From Thalassospira sp. MCCC 1A01428 (lineage in GTDB: Bacteria; Pseudomonadota; Alphaproteobacteria; Rhodospirillales; Thalassospiraceae), in contig NZ_JFJZ01000034.1 of assembly GCF_002115825.1 (NCBI RefSeq), positions 1 through 47,648 on the forward strand: DNA of 47,648 nt. The letters are read 5' to 3'. The translations under genes were made by a program, and so were the position numbers. This document shows positions 9,172-16,373 of this stretch, piece after piece. The notes beneath the pieces were generated by a model, which was not told where the DNA came from, did no database searches, and saw nothing but the letters and a program-made list of their open reading frames with translations. Position 1 is the first letter of the stretch. Each line of letters starts with the position of its first letter.

Positions 9172-9335
9172 GGTTTTGTCCTCCTGAGAGGTCAACGCAA
9201 ACCGGTTTCGTCACATTGGGACGGGTCAGTACCGGCAATTATTACGCAAACCTCAATCATGTGTAATTGAAACACTTCACAGGCAGAAATGGCTAAACAT
9301 GCAACAACAGCATAACGGGGCCATTTCGAAAAAGC

Positions 9336-9476
9336 CTATGGAAGAGGACGCCTGATGCAAAACTGGGTATTCATGATGTGTCTCATCCTTACTTTGAAGC
9401 AAATCGACATTACGTCCGCCAAAACCTGGCCGGACTTAAATCCGGCGGTGCCTAATGGGCCCCCACCCGCTTTCTG
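9336..9476 (-). ncRNA. Candidate structured small RNA or leader
   Basis: The 580-base gap between rpoH and the YchJ-like gene has no convincing protein gene. On the minus strand, downstream of a good promoter (9483-9512), is a GC-rich structured stretch. GCCGGA (9429-9434) pairs with TCCGGC (9441-9446) around a six-base loop, and the overlapping pair CCGCC (9416-9420) with GGCGG (9444-9448) offers an alternative fold. A 12-codon frame (MNTQFCIRRPLP) starts at 9374 behind a distant AAGGA. It could be a small RNA, a leader of rpoH, or a leader peptide; I recognise no known RNA family. Confidence 0.35.
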
Positions 9477-9482
9477 AAAGTT

Positions 9483-9512
9483 AATATATCTAATCCCGAG
9501 TAAATTCGTCAA
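9483..9512 (-). promoter_or_regulatory. Sigma-70-type promoter facing the candidate RNA and rpoH
   Basis: On the minus strand TTGACG (9512-9507) and TATATT (9488-9483) are separated by 18 bases. The predicted start is near 9476. The transcript would cross the GC-rich hairpin region and could run on into rpoH, giving a leader of about 300 bases. Confidence 0.45.
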
Positions 9513-9566
9513 GATAAAAACGCACATCCCGACTTATGGATTAGGACCAAATATCAACCTTCTATC

Positions 9567-9599
9567 GATTATACCCCACTAAAAAAGTCAGGTATAATC
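9567..9599. promoter_or_regulatory. Symmetric divergent promoter or operator
   Basis: GATTATACC (9567-9575) and GGTATAATC (9591-9599) form a perfect 9-bp inverted repeat. Each arm contains TATAAT on one strand and TTATAC on the other, 18 bases apart, so the element reads as a -35/-10 pair in both directions. It lies 150 bases upstream of the YchJ-like gene. Confidence 0.4.
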
Positions 9600-9751
9600 A
9601 TTTCCCGCAAAGTCACGGTAGAAACGATATAAGGCGAAAAAAAGGCAATTTGCTTTCTGACGCAATCACTCTATGTTCACAACGCTGTGAAGCCCTTTCT
9701 GTTCCATGATTTTTGTCCTTCTTCGGCCCCCAGATACGGACGCTGTTTGCC

Positions 9752-10174
9752 ATGTCAAATTCGACCAGCATCGCTGTAACATCGACCACTGCCTGCCCGT
9801 GTGGCACCGGGCAAACCTATGGCAAATGTTGCCAGCCATTTCATGCGGGAAGCAAGCTTCCTGCGACAGCGGTTCAACTGATGCGGTCGCGCTATTGTGC
9901 TTTTGCCCTGGGTCTGGGCCAATACCTGGCAGAAACCGTGCCCGAAGAAAAAGCCCATGAATTTGCGGTCAGGACAGTTTCGCGGCAAAAATGCCGCTGG
10001 ACCAACCTTGAAATCGTCAAGACAGAAGCCGGCGGATTATTTGAAAACACCGGTTACGTTGAATTCATTGCCAGCTTTACCGAAAATGGCCGCCGCGAAA
10101 CATTGCACGAGAATTCCCGTTTCTTGCGCCACAACGGAAAATGGCTTTATGTCGATGGGGAAATGCTTCCGTAA
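9752..10174 (+). CDS. YchJ-like SEC-C motif protein (UPF0225)
   Basis: A 140-residue protein with the N-terminal SEC-C zinc-binding motif CPCGTGQTYGKCCQPFHAG at about residue 14, followed by LMRSRYCAFALGLGQYLAET, the signature region of the YchJ family, and a small NTF2-like domain ending in HNGKWLYVDGE. The SEC-C motif binds zinc and occurs at the SecA C-terminus, but the role of free-standing YchJ proteins is not established. The ATG at 9752 is chosen because the family starts shortly before the CPCG motif; a TTG at 9713 in the same frame adds 13 unrelated residues. Neither has a strong ribosome site. Confidence 0.85.
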   Translation: MSNSTSIAVTSTTACPCGTGQTYGKCCQPFHAGSKLPATAVQLMRSRYCAFALGLGQYLAETVPEEKAHEFAVRTVSRQKCRWTNLEIVKTEAGGLFENTGYVEFIASFTENGRRETLHENSRFLRHNGKWLYVDGEMLP

Positions 10175-10412
10175 GGTGATCAGCCTGTTCTGGCTGGGGT
10201 ATGCATGGGGCAGTCATAAAAATTTCATGGCATCCCTTGCCGATATGTGCAATACGGCGCCACACCTAGCGAACTGTTGAAGATATTGGCACAATTGATC
10301 TTGTGCACCATTTTAACCTGACAATTTGATCCCATATTATTCATGCAAATAAAAGCCGGTTGCCCTCATATATGGCGGGCTGGCATTTTAATTCTTTTTC
10401 AAGGGCACCTGA

Positions 10413-11414
10413 ATGAAACGTTTAATCACCCTTTTGCGGCACGGTGAAACTGTCACCTACGACGCCAGGGGCGATTTTTGCCGTCCGTTAACCGAAGAGG
10501 GCAAATTAAACGTTCAGCGTATCGGTGCTTTTCTGGATAAAAAGAACCTGCACCCCGATAAAATAATTGCGTCGCCCGCAGAACGCACAGTTCATTCGGC
10601 TGAAAAACTGCACAAAACCCTGTATCCTGGCATCAAGCCCGATATTACGACGAATGCAGATTTTTATAATGCCACGGCATCAACCCTGCTTGCCGCGTTA
10701 ACAGCCCTTGATCCTGAAACAAGGCATGTTCTGATTGTGGGGCACAATCCTGGTATCAGCGCCCTGCCCGCCCTTGTTGCCGGGGCTGACTTGCGTAAAA
10801 AACGTCTGTTTCCATCAATGAAACCTGCATCGATGATCATGATTGAAGTTTCGGGAAAATGGTCCGGCCTGTCGCCAGAATCGGGACGAATTGTCGAAAT
10901 GATTGATGCGGCCGACGTTGCACAGGAATTTGCCTGGCCCGACCGTAACGGGACCGAAACACGAAAACGGCCAGCCTATTTTTATCATCAGTCGTCCGTT
11001 ATTCCTTTTCGGGTCATGCCTGATCACAGCCCCGATGCCGATATCGATATTCTGATGACGTTATCGAGCAGTGGCAAACATCTGGTTATCCCGAAGGGAG
11101 CAATTGACCCTGGTTTAACTGCAATTGAAAGCGCGGTTAAAGAAGCACGTGAAGAAGCAGGATGCATTGGCACGGTGCACGAACCTGCGGTCGGATCCTA
11201 TCATTACCAAAAATGGGGCGCGCGTTGTAATGTTGAGGTCTTTGCAATGCAGGTGACGGATTTATTACCTGATACGGAATGGGAGGAATCCCATCGTGGT
11301 CGCAAATGGATTGCCCTGAACGACGCCATTGAAACCGTAAAGGAAGAAGGCCTGCGAAAGATCTTACAGGTGTTCAGAGATCAAAAAAGCCGGTTTGTAA
11401 ACATTCCTGATTAA
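10413..11414 (+). CDS. SixA-type histidine phosphatase fused to a Nudix domain
   Basis: A 333-residue two-domain protein. Residues 1 to about 165 are a histidine-phosphatase (phosphoglycerate-mutase-like) domain of the SixA type: LLRHGET with the catalytic RHG near residue 9, SPAERTVHSAEKL with the second arginine, and HVLIVGHNPGIS with the second histidine. After a linker, residues about 190-325 form a Nudix domain whose box reads GAIDPGLTAIESAVKEA then REEAG. The first glutamate of the standard box is leucine and the arginine of REUXEE is lysine, while the two catalytic glutamates of EE remain. Mycobacterial MutT1 carries the same two domains in the opposite order. Role not known; nucleotide or inositol/polyphosphate house-cleaning is a reasonable guess. 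A tail-to-tail Nudix gene follows. Confidence 0.88.
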   Translation: MKRLITLLRHGETVTYDARGDFCRPLTEEGKLNVQRIGAFLDKKNLHPDKIIASPAERTVHSAEKLHKTLYPGIKPDITTNADFYNATASTLLAALTALDPETRHVLIVGHNPGISALPALVAGADLRKKRLFPSMKPASMIMIEVSGKWSGLSPESGRIVEMIDAADVAQEFAWPDRNGTETRKRPAYFYHQSSVIPFRVMPDHSPDADIDILMTLSSSGKHLVIPKGAIDPGLTAIESAVKEAREEAGCIGTVHEPAVGSYHYQKWGARCNVEVFAMQVTDLLPDTEWEESHRGRKWIALNDAIETVKEEGLRKILQVFRDQKSRFVNIPD

Positions 11415-11528
11415 TTCGGAATTTCCCAACCATTGTTATGCTTTGTCCCGGCTCGATAGAGAACGAAAAACCACCATCAAGCCCCTGTTCGATAAAGATC
11501 CTGCAACAGTACGAAGATGCAATTCGGG

Positions 11529-11975
11529 CTATCGGATTGCTGACAGTTCCAAAGAACATTGAACGGCCCAACGATGAAAAGGTCGCACCAGCTGTTGTTC
11601 AACATCAAGTGATGGCATCCACAGAAACTCGTGGTCCAGATCAATCTGGGCGACGGTTTTTTGCAAAATTTCAGCGATGTAAAATACCCCGCGTTTAAGG
11701 CGGTATTTGCCCTTGGCGCGGTTATTGACATACTGGGTCGCGATACCGATTTGCGAAATAATCCGAATGCCACACCCTGTTTCTTCAATTGCCTCGCGGT
11801 TAAGGGCAACCTTGCCTGTTTCACCCCGTTCCACACCACCCCCGATCAGCATAATACCCTTGGGTGTTTTAACCACACCGAGGCGCCCCTTGCCGTCAGG
11901 AATAACCGCATAGGCACAATCCTGAATATCATAGAATTTGCCCGGCTCGGGGCTGCCAAAAATTGGGCCGATCAA
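11529..11975 (-). CDS. Nudix hydrolase
   Basis: A 148-residue protein with a textbook Nudix box (GGGVERGETGKVALNREA then IEETG) preceded by the strand YAVIPDGKGRLGVVKTPKG. The C-terminal half has FYIAEILQK and EHEFLWMP-like features (here DHEFLWMPSLDVEQQLV), typical of small Nudix enzymes acting on nucleotides; the exact substrate is unknown. The start is a TTG at 11975 with GGAG eight bases upstream; no ATG exists before the catalytic region. It lies downstream of ssb but beyond the ssb terminator, and is convergent with the phosphatase-Nudix fusion, so three Nudix domains occur within 4.3 kb. Confidence 0.85.
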   Translation of the reverse strand: MIGPIFGSPEPGKFYDIQDCAYAVIPDGKGRLGVVKTPKGIMLIGGGVERGETGKVALNREAIEETGCGIRIISQIGIATQYVNNRAKGKYRLKRGVFYIAEILQKTVAQIDLDHEFLWMPSLDVEQQLVRPFHRWAVQCSLELSAIR

Positions 11976-12076
11976 ATATGTTTCTCCGTAGCAAGGATAT
12001 AGGCAGGTTTGTGGGTAGACGTCACAAAATGAACTGTCTGAATTTTCATATCAACAAGTTCCCAGTTTGTAACGAT

Positions 12077-12107
12077 AAAAAAAGGCAGCACCATAACGGT
12101 ACTGCCT
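12077..12107 (-). terminator. Terminator of ssb
   Basis: On the minus strand AGGCAGTACC pairs with GGTGCTGCCT (10 bp, one G-U) around a five-base loop, followed by seven T residues. It lies about 50 bases past the ssb stop. Confidence 0.9.
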
Positions 12108-12159
12108 GTGTCTTGTTTATTTGCAATCGCAAGGGGTATTGGTTAACCCAGCATTTGCC

Positions 12160-12693
12160 TCAGAAAGGAATATCATCGTCCAGATCAGGGGCGCCACCTG
12201 GGGCAGAGCCGCCACCACTGCTGCGCGAGGATGAATTACCCCAGCCGGCATCGCCGCCACCGTCATTGCCGTAACCGCCGCTATCGCCGCCGCCATAGCC
12301 GCCACCTGATGATGAACCGCCGCCACTGCCACCACCGTCACCGCGACCATCAAGCATTGTTAGCGCGCTGTTAAAGCCTTCCAGGACGATTTCTGTGGTG
12401 TAGTTATCCTTGCCGTCCTGGCCCTGCCATTTGCGGGTACGCAGAACGCCTTCGATGTACAATTTGCTGCCTTTTTTAACAAAGCGCTCAACAACATCGG
12501 CCAGGCCTTCGTTAAAAACAACAATCCGGTGCCATTCGGTTCGCTCGCGGCGTTCACCGGACTGGCGATCCCGCCACTGTTCGGAGGTCGCGATGCTGAA
12601 ATTGGCAATTTTTTTGCCTGCCTGGGTAAAACGGATTTCCGGGTCGCGGCCCAGATTACCAACGAGAATGACTTTATTGACACTGCCTGCCAT
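12160..12693 (-). CDS. ssb: Single-stranded DNA-binding protein
   Basis: A 177-residue SSB. The N-terminal OB fold (about residues 1-112) begins SVNKVILVGNLGRDPEIRF and has the TEWHRIVVFN strand; a glycine/serine-rich linker (about 115-165) follows, and the protein ends in the acidic tail DLDDDIPF that recruits replication and repair partners such as RecO, RecQ and PriA. The ATG at 12693 has GGAAG seven bases upstream. The gene is 68 bases downstream of the methionine-sulfoxide reductase gene on the same strand and ends in a strong terminator. A near-match LexA box is upstream. The coding of the glycine-rich linker produces spurious open frames on other strands. Confidence 0.96.
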   Translation of the reverse strand: MAGSVNKVILVGNLGRDPEIRFTQAGKKIANFSIATSEQWRDRQSGERRERTEWHRIVVFNEGLADVVERFVKKGSKLYIEGVLRTRKWQGQDGKDNYTTEIVLEGFNSALTMLDGRGDGGGSGGGSSSGGGYGGGDSGGYGNDGGGDAGWGNSSSRSSGGGSAPGGAPDLDDDIPF

Positions 12694-12708
12694 CGGTTAT
12701 CTTCCAAA

Positions 12709-12723
12709 GTTCGTTGTTAGTTT
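12709..12723 (-). promoter_or_regulatory. Near-match LexA box upstream of ssb
   Basis: GTTCGTTGTTAGTTT on the plus strand matches GTTC-N7-GTTC at seven of eight fixed positions. It lies 16-30 bases before the ssb start codon. ssb is SOS-controlled in Escherichia coli, but one mismatch makes this site uncertain. Confidence 0.3.
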
Positions 12724-12761
12724 GCGATTCCGTTCCAGAACCGGCGAATAAATCTTGGCGA

Positions 12762-13235
12762 TCAGCGCGCAAAAACCTGCGCCATTATAGCTTCAAGTGC
12801 GGTTTGATCAATCTCGTCGAAGGACCCGGTTTCTACACTGTCTACATCGAAAACCGCGATCAGTTTTCCGGACGGGTCAAGCACAGGTACCACGACTTCC
12901 GAATTGGAACGACTGTCACAGGCAATATGCCCTGGAAAGGCATGTACGTCGTCAACCACACAGCTTTTCAAGGTTGAGGCAACAGTGCCACAAACCCCTC
13001 GGCCAAACGGAATGCGCAGGCATCCAAGTGTTCCTTGATACGGACCAACCACCAATTCATTTTGTTTGATTGGATCAACGATATAGAACCCGGTCCAGAA
13101 ATAATAGTCGAACTTTTCGGCCAGAACACAGCTTACTGTCGCCATCAATGCCGTCACATTGGCTTCGCCTTCGGTAATGCTGGCCAGTTCTTTCATGGCA
13201 TCCGCATAAAGCGCGCTTTTCTGATCAGAGTTCAA
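12762..13235 (-). CDS. msrC: Free methionine-(R)-sulfoxide reductase (GAF domain)
   Basis: A GAF-domain protein of the fRMsr family, which reduces free L-methionine-(R)-S-oxide using thioredoxin. The family core is plain: FDYYFWTGFYIVD, LVVGPYQGTLGCLRIPFGRG, VCGTVA, then HIACDSRSNSEVVVP. Counting from the chosen start, cysteines fall at 72, 82, 92 and 106; the spacing of 72/82/106 equals that of the Escherichia coli catalytic cysteines 84/94/118. The start is a TTG at 13235 with AGGAGAA five bases upstream (157 residues); an ATG at 13262 lacks such a site. It lies upstream of ssb on the same strand and may share its message. Confidence 0.92.
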   Translation of the reverse strand: MNSDQKSALYADAMKELASITEGEANVTALMATVSCVLAEKFDYYFWTGFYIVDPIKQNELVVGPYQGTLGCLRIPFGRGVCGTVASTLKSCVVDDVHAFPGHIACDSRSNSEVVVPVLDPSGKLIAVFDVDSVETGSFDEIDQTALEAIMAQVFAR

Positions 13236-13340
13236 GGTCGTTCTCCTGTCTTGCTCAGGCATGGAACTACCGTTTCAGCATGGCAGAAACAAGGACAAAA
13301 TCGTATTTTCCCTAAAGCAGCACATGCGCAGCCCTATGGC

Positions 13341-13376
13341 TTAAAAGAAAACCACCCGTGATCTGCACGGGTGGTT
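13341..13376 (-). terminator. Terminator of the ugp operon
   Basis: AACCACCCGTG (13350-13360) and CACGGGTGGTT (13366-13376) form a perfect 11-bp stem with a five-base loop. On the minus strand a T-rich tail (TTCTTTTAA) follows. It sits just after ugpC. Confidence 0.88.
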
Positions 13377-13404
13377 TACATGGCAATACAACAAACAGTG
13401 CTGG

Positions 13405-14475
13405 TTAAATGCGCCGCCCACTGGCCTGATCAAACAAGTGAATTTGTGAAGGGTTTGAATATAGGGTCAGTTCATCACCGGCAGCATATGTATGGGTACC
13501 TTGCATTCGCAGGGTAATAGCTTCGTTTTTGCTGCCAAATGTCAGATATACAAGCGTTTCAGCCCCAAGACTTTCGGTAATGCGAACCTTTGCAGCAATG
13601 CTGCTTTCGGTTGGCGTGGTAATGGAAAGATGTTCCGGACGCACACCGACAACAACATCGCGATTTTCCGCAACATTATGGTCAAGCGCGAGGCGGGTAC
13701 CGTCTGTCAGGACGACGTGGCTACGATCATTTGACACGCGACCATCAAGGAAATTCATTGATGGTGATCCAATGAAACCTGCGACAAAACGGGTGGCCGG
13801 TGTGTTGTAAATATCAATCGGCGAACCGATTTGTTCGGCCACCCCGCCATTCATCACAATTAGCCGATCGGCCAATGTCATGGCTTCGACCTGATCATGG
13901 GTAACATAAACCGATGTAGTACCAAGGCGTTGTTGCAGGTTTTTAATTTCCAGTCGCATGTCGACACGTAATTTGGCATCAAGGTTTGATAAAGGTTCAT
14001 CAAACAAAAATGCCTTTGGTTCGCGCACAATTGCCCGTCCCATCGCAACACGCTGGCGCTGCCCACCCGATAATTGCCGGGGTTTGCGATCCAGTAATTC
14101 TGTTAGCTGCAAAATGGTGCCTGCTTCGCGTACGCGGCGATCAATTTCGTCCTTGTTATAACCCCGGTTTTTAAGGCCATAGGCCATATTGGCATAGTTC
14201 GACATATGCGGATAAAGCGCATAGTTCTGAAACACCATGGCAATATCGCGATCAGCCGGGGCCACGGTGTTTACAACCCGGTCGCCGATTGAAATTTCAC
14301 CATCCGAAATGGTTTCAAGCCCGGCAATCATGCGCAGCAAGGTTGACTTGCCACACCCCGACGGCCCGACCAGAACAGCAAACTCACCGTCGGAAATTTC
14401 AAGATTAATACCGTGAATTGCCTTGTAGCCATTGGCGTAGGTTTTTTCGACCTGCTTTAGATTTAACGTTGCCAT
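13405..14475 (-). CDS. ugpC: sn-Glycerol-3-phosphate ABC transporter ATPase UgpC
   Basis: A 356-residue ATPase of the CUT1 (UgpC/MalK) class. Walker [13 protein letters not shown] lies near residue 37, the Q-loop at [20 protein letters not shown], the ABC signature [14 protein letters not shown] near 135 and Walker [17 protein letters not shown] after it, with the switch histidine in [14 protein letters not shown]. The C-terminal regulatory OB/TOBE domain (about residues 240-356) is present. SD AGGA lies seven bases before the ATG. It is the last gene of ugpBAEC and is followed by a terminator; ugpQ, the phosphodiesterase of the Escherichia coli operon, is absent here. Assignment to ugp rests mainly on the binding protein. 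Confidence 0.88.
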   Translation of the reverse strand: MATLNLKQVEKTYANGYKAIHGINLEISDGEFAVLVGPSGCGKSTLLRMIAGLETISDGEISIGDRVVNTVAPADRDIAMVFQNYALYPHMSNYANMAYGLKNRGYNKDEIDRRVREAGTILQLTELLDRKPRQLSGGQRQRVAMGRAIVREPKAFLFDEPLSNLDAKLRVDMRLEIKNLQQRLGTTSVYVTHDQVEAMTLADRLIVMNGGVAEQIGSPIDIYNTPATRFVAGFIGSPSMNFLDGRVSNDRSHVVLTDGTRLALDHNVAENRDVVVGVRPEHLSITTPTESSIAAKVRITESLGAETLVYLTFGSKNEAITLRMQGTHTYAAGDELTLYSNPSQIHLFDQASGRRI

Positions 14476-14546
14476 CTTGTTATCCTGTCGTCACCGGGAC
14501 TGATATGTTTTGTTTAAAAGTTTGGTTTAGTCTTTTGAAATAAATA

Positions 14547-15401
14547 TCATTTTTCAGTTTCAACCAGCCCCCGGACAAACATGCGCTGGAATATCACCAC
14601 CACCAGAACCGGCGGAATGGAAGCCATGATCGTTAAGGCAAAAGCCTTGGGAAATTGCGGAATTTGCCCGCCTTCATAAAGCGAATTGTAAACCTGCTTA
14701 ATGCCGATCACGATGGTATAAAGCTGATCATCGGTGGTCATCAAAAGCGGCCATAGATACTGGTTCCAGCCAACCACAAACATGATGATAAAGATCGCCG
14801 CGATCATGGTGACGGACAGCGGCACCAGAATGTCGATGAAAAACCGCCACGGCCCTGCCCCGTCCAGACGGGCCGCTTCAAGCAATTCGTCAGGCACTGA
14901 ACGATAGAACTGACGAAAGAAAAATGTGCCGGTGGCCGATGCAATAAGCGGCAAAATCAAACCGGTATAGCTGTTAAGCAGGCCGAGTTTTGCAACCACT
15001 TCGTAAGACGGTACAATGCGAACCTCAAGCGGCAGCAACAAGGTGGCGAAAATTACCCAAAATAACGGCATCGCCAGGCGAAAGCGGAAATAGACGATAG
15101 CATAGGCCGCCATCATGGAAATAATGACCTTGCCAATGGCAAAACCCAGCCCCAGAACCATGCTGTTAAACAGCATTTGCAGCGCAGTGACCCGGCCTTT
15201 GGTCGCACTTTGGTCAAACAGGATTTTGCCGTAATTTTCGAAAAAATGCCCACCGGGCAAAAATTGCAACCCGTTTTGAAATAGAAATTCCCGTGTATGG
15301 GTCGAGGACGCAAAGGCAATCCAGACCGGCATGATCATGAAAAGCGAGCCTAAAATCAGGATCACATGGTTGGTCAGGGACCGCCATTTTGACTGATACA
15401 T
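14547..15401 (-). CDS. ugpE: sn-Glycerol-3-phosphate ABC transporter permease UgpE
   Basis: A 284-residue inner-membrane permease with six predicted membrane helices and the EAA loop ELLEAARLDGAGPWRFFIDILVPL at about residue 185, which docks on the ATPase. The C-terminus reads FQRMFVRGLVETEK, the usual end of CUT1 second permeases. AGGGGG lies seven bases before the ATG, 14 bases after the ugpA stop, so the two are coupled. About 70 bases separate it from ugpC. Confidence 0.88.
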   Translation of the reverse strand: MYQSKWRSLTNHVILILGSLFMIMPVWIAFASSTHTREFLFQNGLQFLPGGHFFENYGKILFDQSATKGRVTALQMLFNSMVLGLGFAIGKVIISMMAAYAIVYFRFRLAMPLFWVIFATLLLPLEVRIVPSYEVVAKLGLLNSYTGLILPLIASATGTFFFRQFYRSVPDELLEAARLDGAGPWRFFIDILVPLSVTMIAAIFIIMFVVGWNQYLWPLLMTTDDQLYTIVIGIKQVYNSLYEGGQIPQFPKAFALTIMASIPPVLVVVIFQRMFVRGLVETEK

Positions 15402-15415
15402 AACGATACCCCCTG

Positions 15416-16294
15416 TTAATAGTGAACTTTGCGTTCAATGAAGCGGAACTGGAACACGGTCAAAACGCTGACCATGATCATCAACAGTACAGATTGCGCT
15501 GAGCTGCCCCCCATATCCGCCCCCAGGAAACCATCCACGTAAACCTTGTAAACAAGCGTTGCCGTTGCCCCGCCCGGTGCACCCTTTGTTGACACATCGA
15601 TAATCCCGAAAGTTTCAAAGAAGGCGTAGGTCAGATTAATGACCATCAGGAAAAATGTGGTAGGTGCCAAAAGCGGAAACGTAATGGTCCAGAAACGGCG
15701 TTCGGGACTTTTGCAGTCCAGCGTTGCCGCCTCGGTGACTGACTTTGGAATGCCTTGGAGACCCGACAAAAAGAATATGAAATTGACGCTAACCTGTTTC
15801 CACACCGCAATCAGCACCACGACAAAGGTGGCGTCATTGCCGTTCTGAATATGGTTAAAATCCAGACCCATCTTGTTAAACAGGATGTAAAGGTCGCCCA
15901 TCAACGGGTTAAACAGCATGATGCCCAAAAGACCGGCGACCGGTGGCGCAACCGCATAGCCCCACATCAACAAGGTTTTGTAAACCTTGGCCCCCCGAAT
16001 AACTTCGTCGGCGCGTACTGCTAAAAATAACGAAATCGCAATTGATAAAACAGCAACCAGCGTCGAGAAAACAACGGTAAAACCGGCCGATTTCAACCAG
16101 CTGGGGCTGGATAAAACATCTTCAAAATTTCGAAACCAGACAAATTGCGAAGACATGCCAAAGGCGTCTTCCAGCAAAAAGGACTGGTGGACCGCCTGGG
16201 CGGCCGGCCAAAGAAAAAATATGGCAATAATTATGATTTGAGGTGCCACAAAAAGATAGGGTACCGGGCTATGCCCGAATTGAACGCGTTTCAT
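15416..16294 (-). CDS. ugpA: sn-Glycerol-3-phosphate ABC transporter permease UgpA
   Basis: A 292-residue permease with six predicted membrane segments starting at PYLFVAPQIIIIAIFFLWP. The EAA loop (SVTEAATLDCKSPERRFWTI) is near residue 200, and the periplasmic loop FGIIDVSTKGAPGGATATLV closely resembles the UgpA segment preceding IYKVYREGF. It forms the heterodimeric channel with UgpE. It lies behind a strong hairpin that separates it from ugpB, so its expression probably depends on read-through. Confidence 0.9.
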   Translation of the reverse strand: MKRVQFGHSPVPYLFVAPQIIIIAIFFLWPAAQAVHQSFLLEDAFGMSSQFVWFRNFEDVLSSPSWLKSAGFTVVFSTLVAVLSIAISLFLAVRADEVIRGAKVYKTLLMWGYAVAPPVAGLLGIMLFNPLMGDLYILFNKMGLDFNHIQNGNDATFVVVLIAVWKQVSVNFIFFLSGLQGIPKSVTEAATLDCKSPERRFWTITFPLLAPTTFFLMVINLTYAFFETFGIIDVSTKGAPGGATATLVYKVYVDGFLGADMGGSSAQSVLLMIMVSVLTVFQFRFIERKVHY

Positions 16295-16321
16295 AACGGA
16301 TCCCGGCCTGACGCAAACAGG

Positions 16322-16359
16322 AAAACAAAAAAACAGGGCGGCTATAAAATGCCGCCCTG
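16322..16359 (-). terminator. Intercistronic terminator between ugpB and ugpA
   Basis: CAGGGCGGC (16334-16342) and GCCGCCCTG (16351-16359) form a perfect 9-bp stem, and the minus-strand RNA continues into TTTTTTTGTTTTC. It is a full rho-independent terminator inside the operon, 15 bases after the ugpB stop. Confidence 0.85.
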
Positions 16360-16373
16360 CCCCGCAGGATAAA

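Noticed and set aside
9336..9527. 63-codon minus-strand frame in the gap between rpoH and the ychJ-like gene
   Set aside because: It would run through a promoter and hairpins, and the predicted protein has no protein-like pattern. Only the short 12-codon end is kept as part of the RNA candidate.
12117..12353. Alanine/valine-rich frame within ssb
   Set aside because: It is a shifted reading of the glycine-serine linker of ssb, where GGT/GGC repeats leave all frames open.
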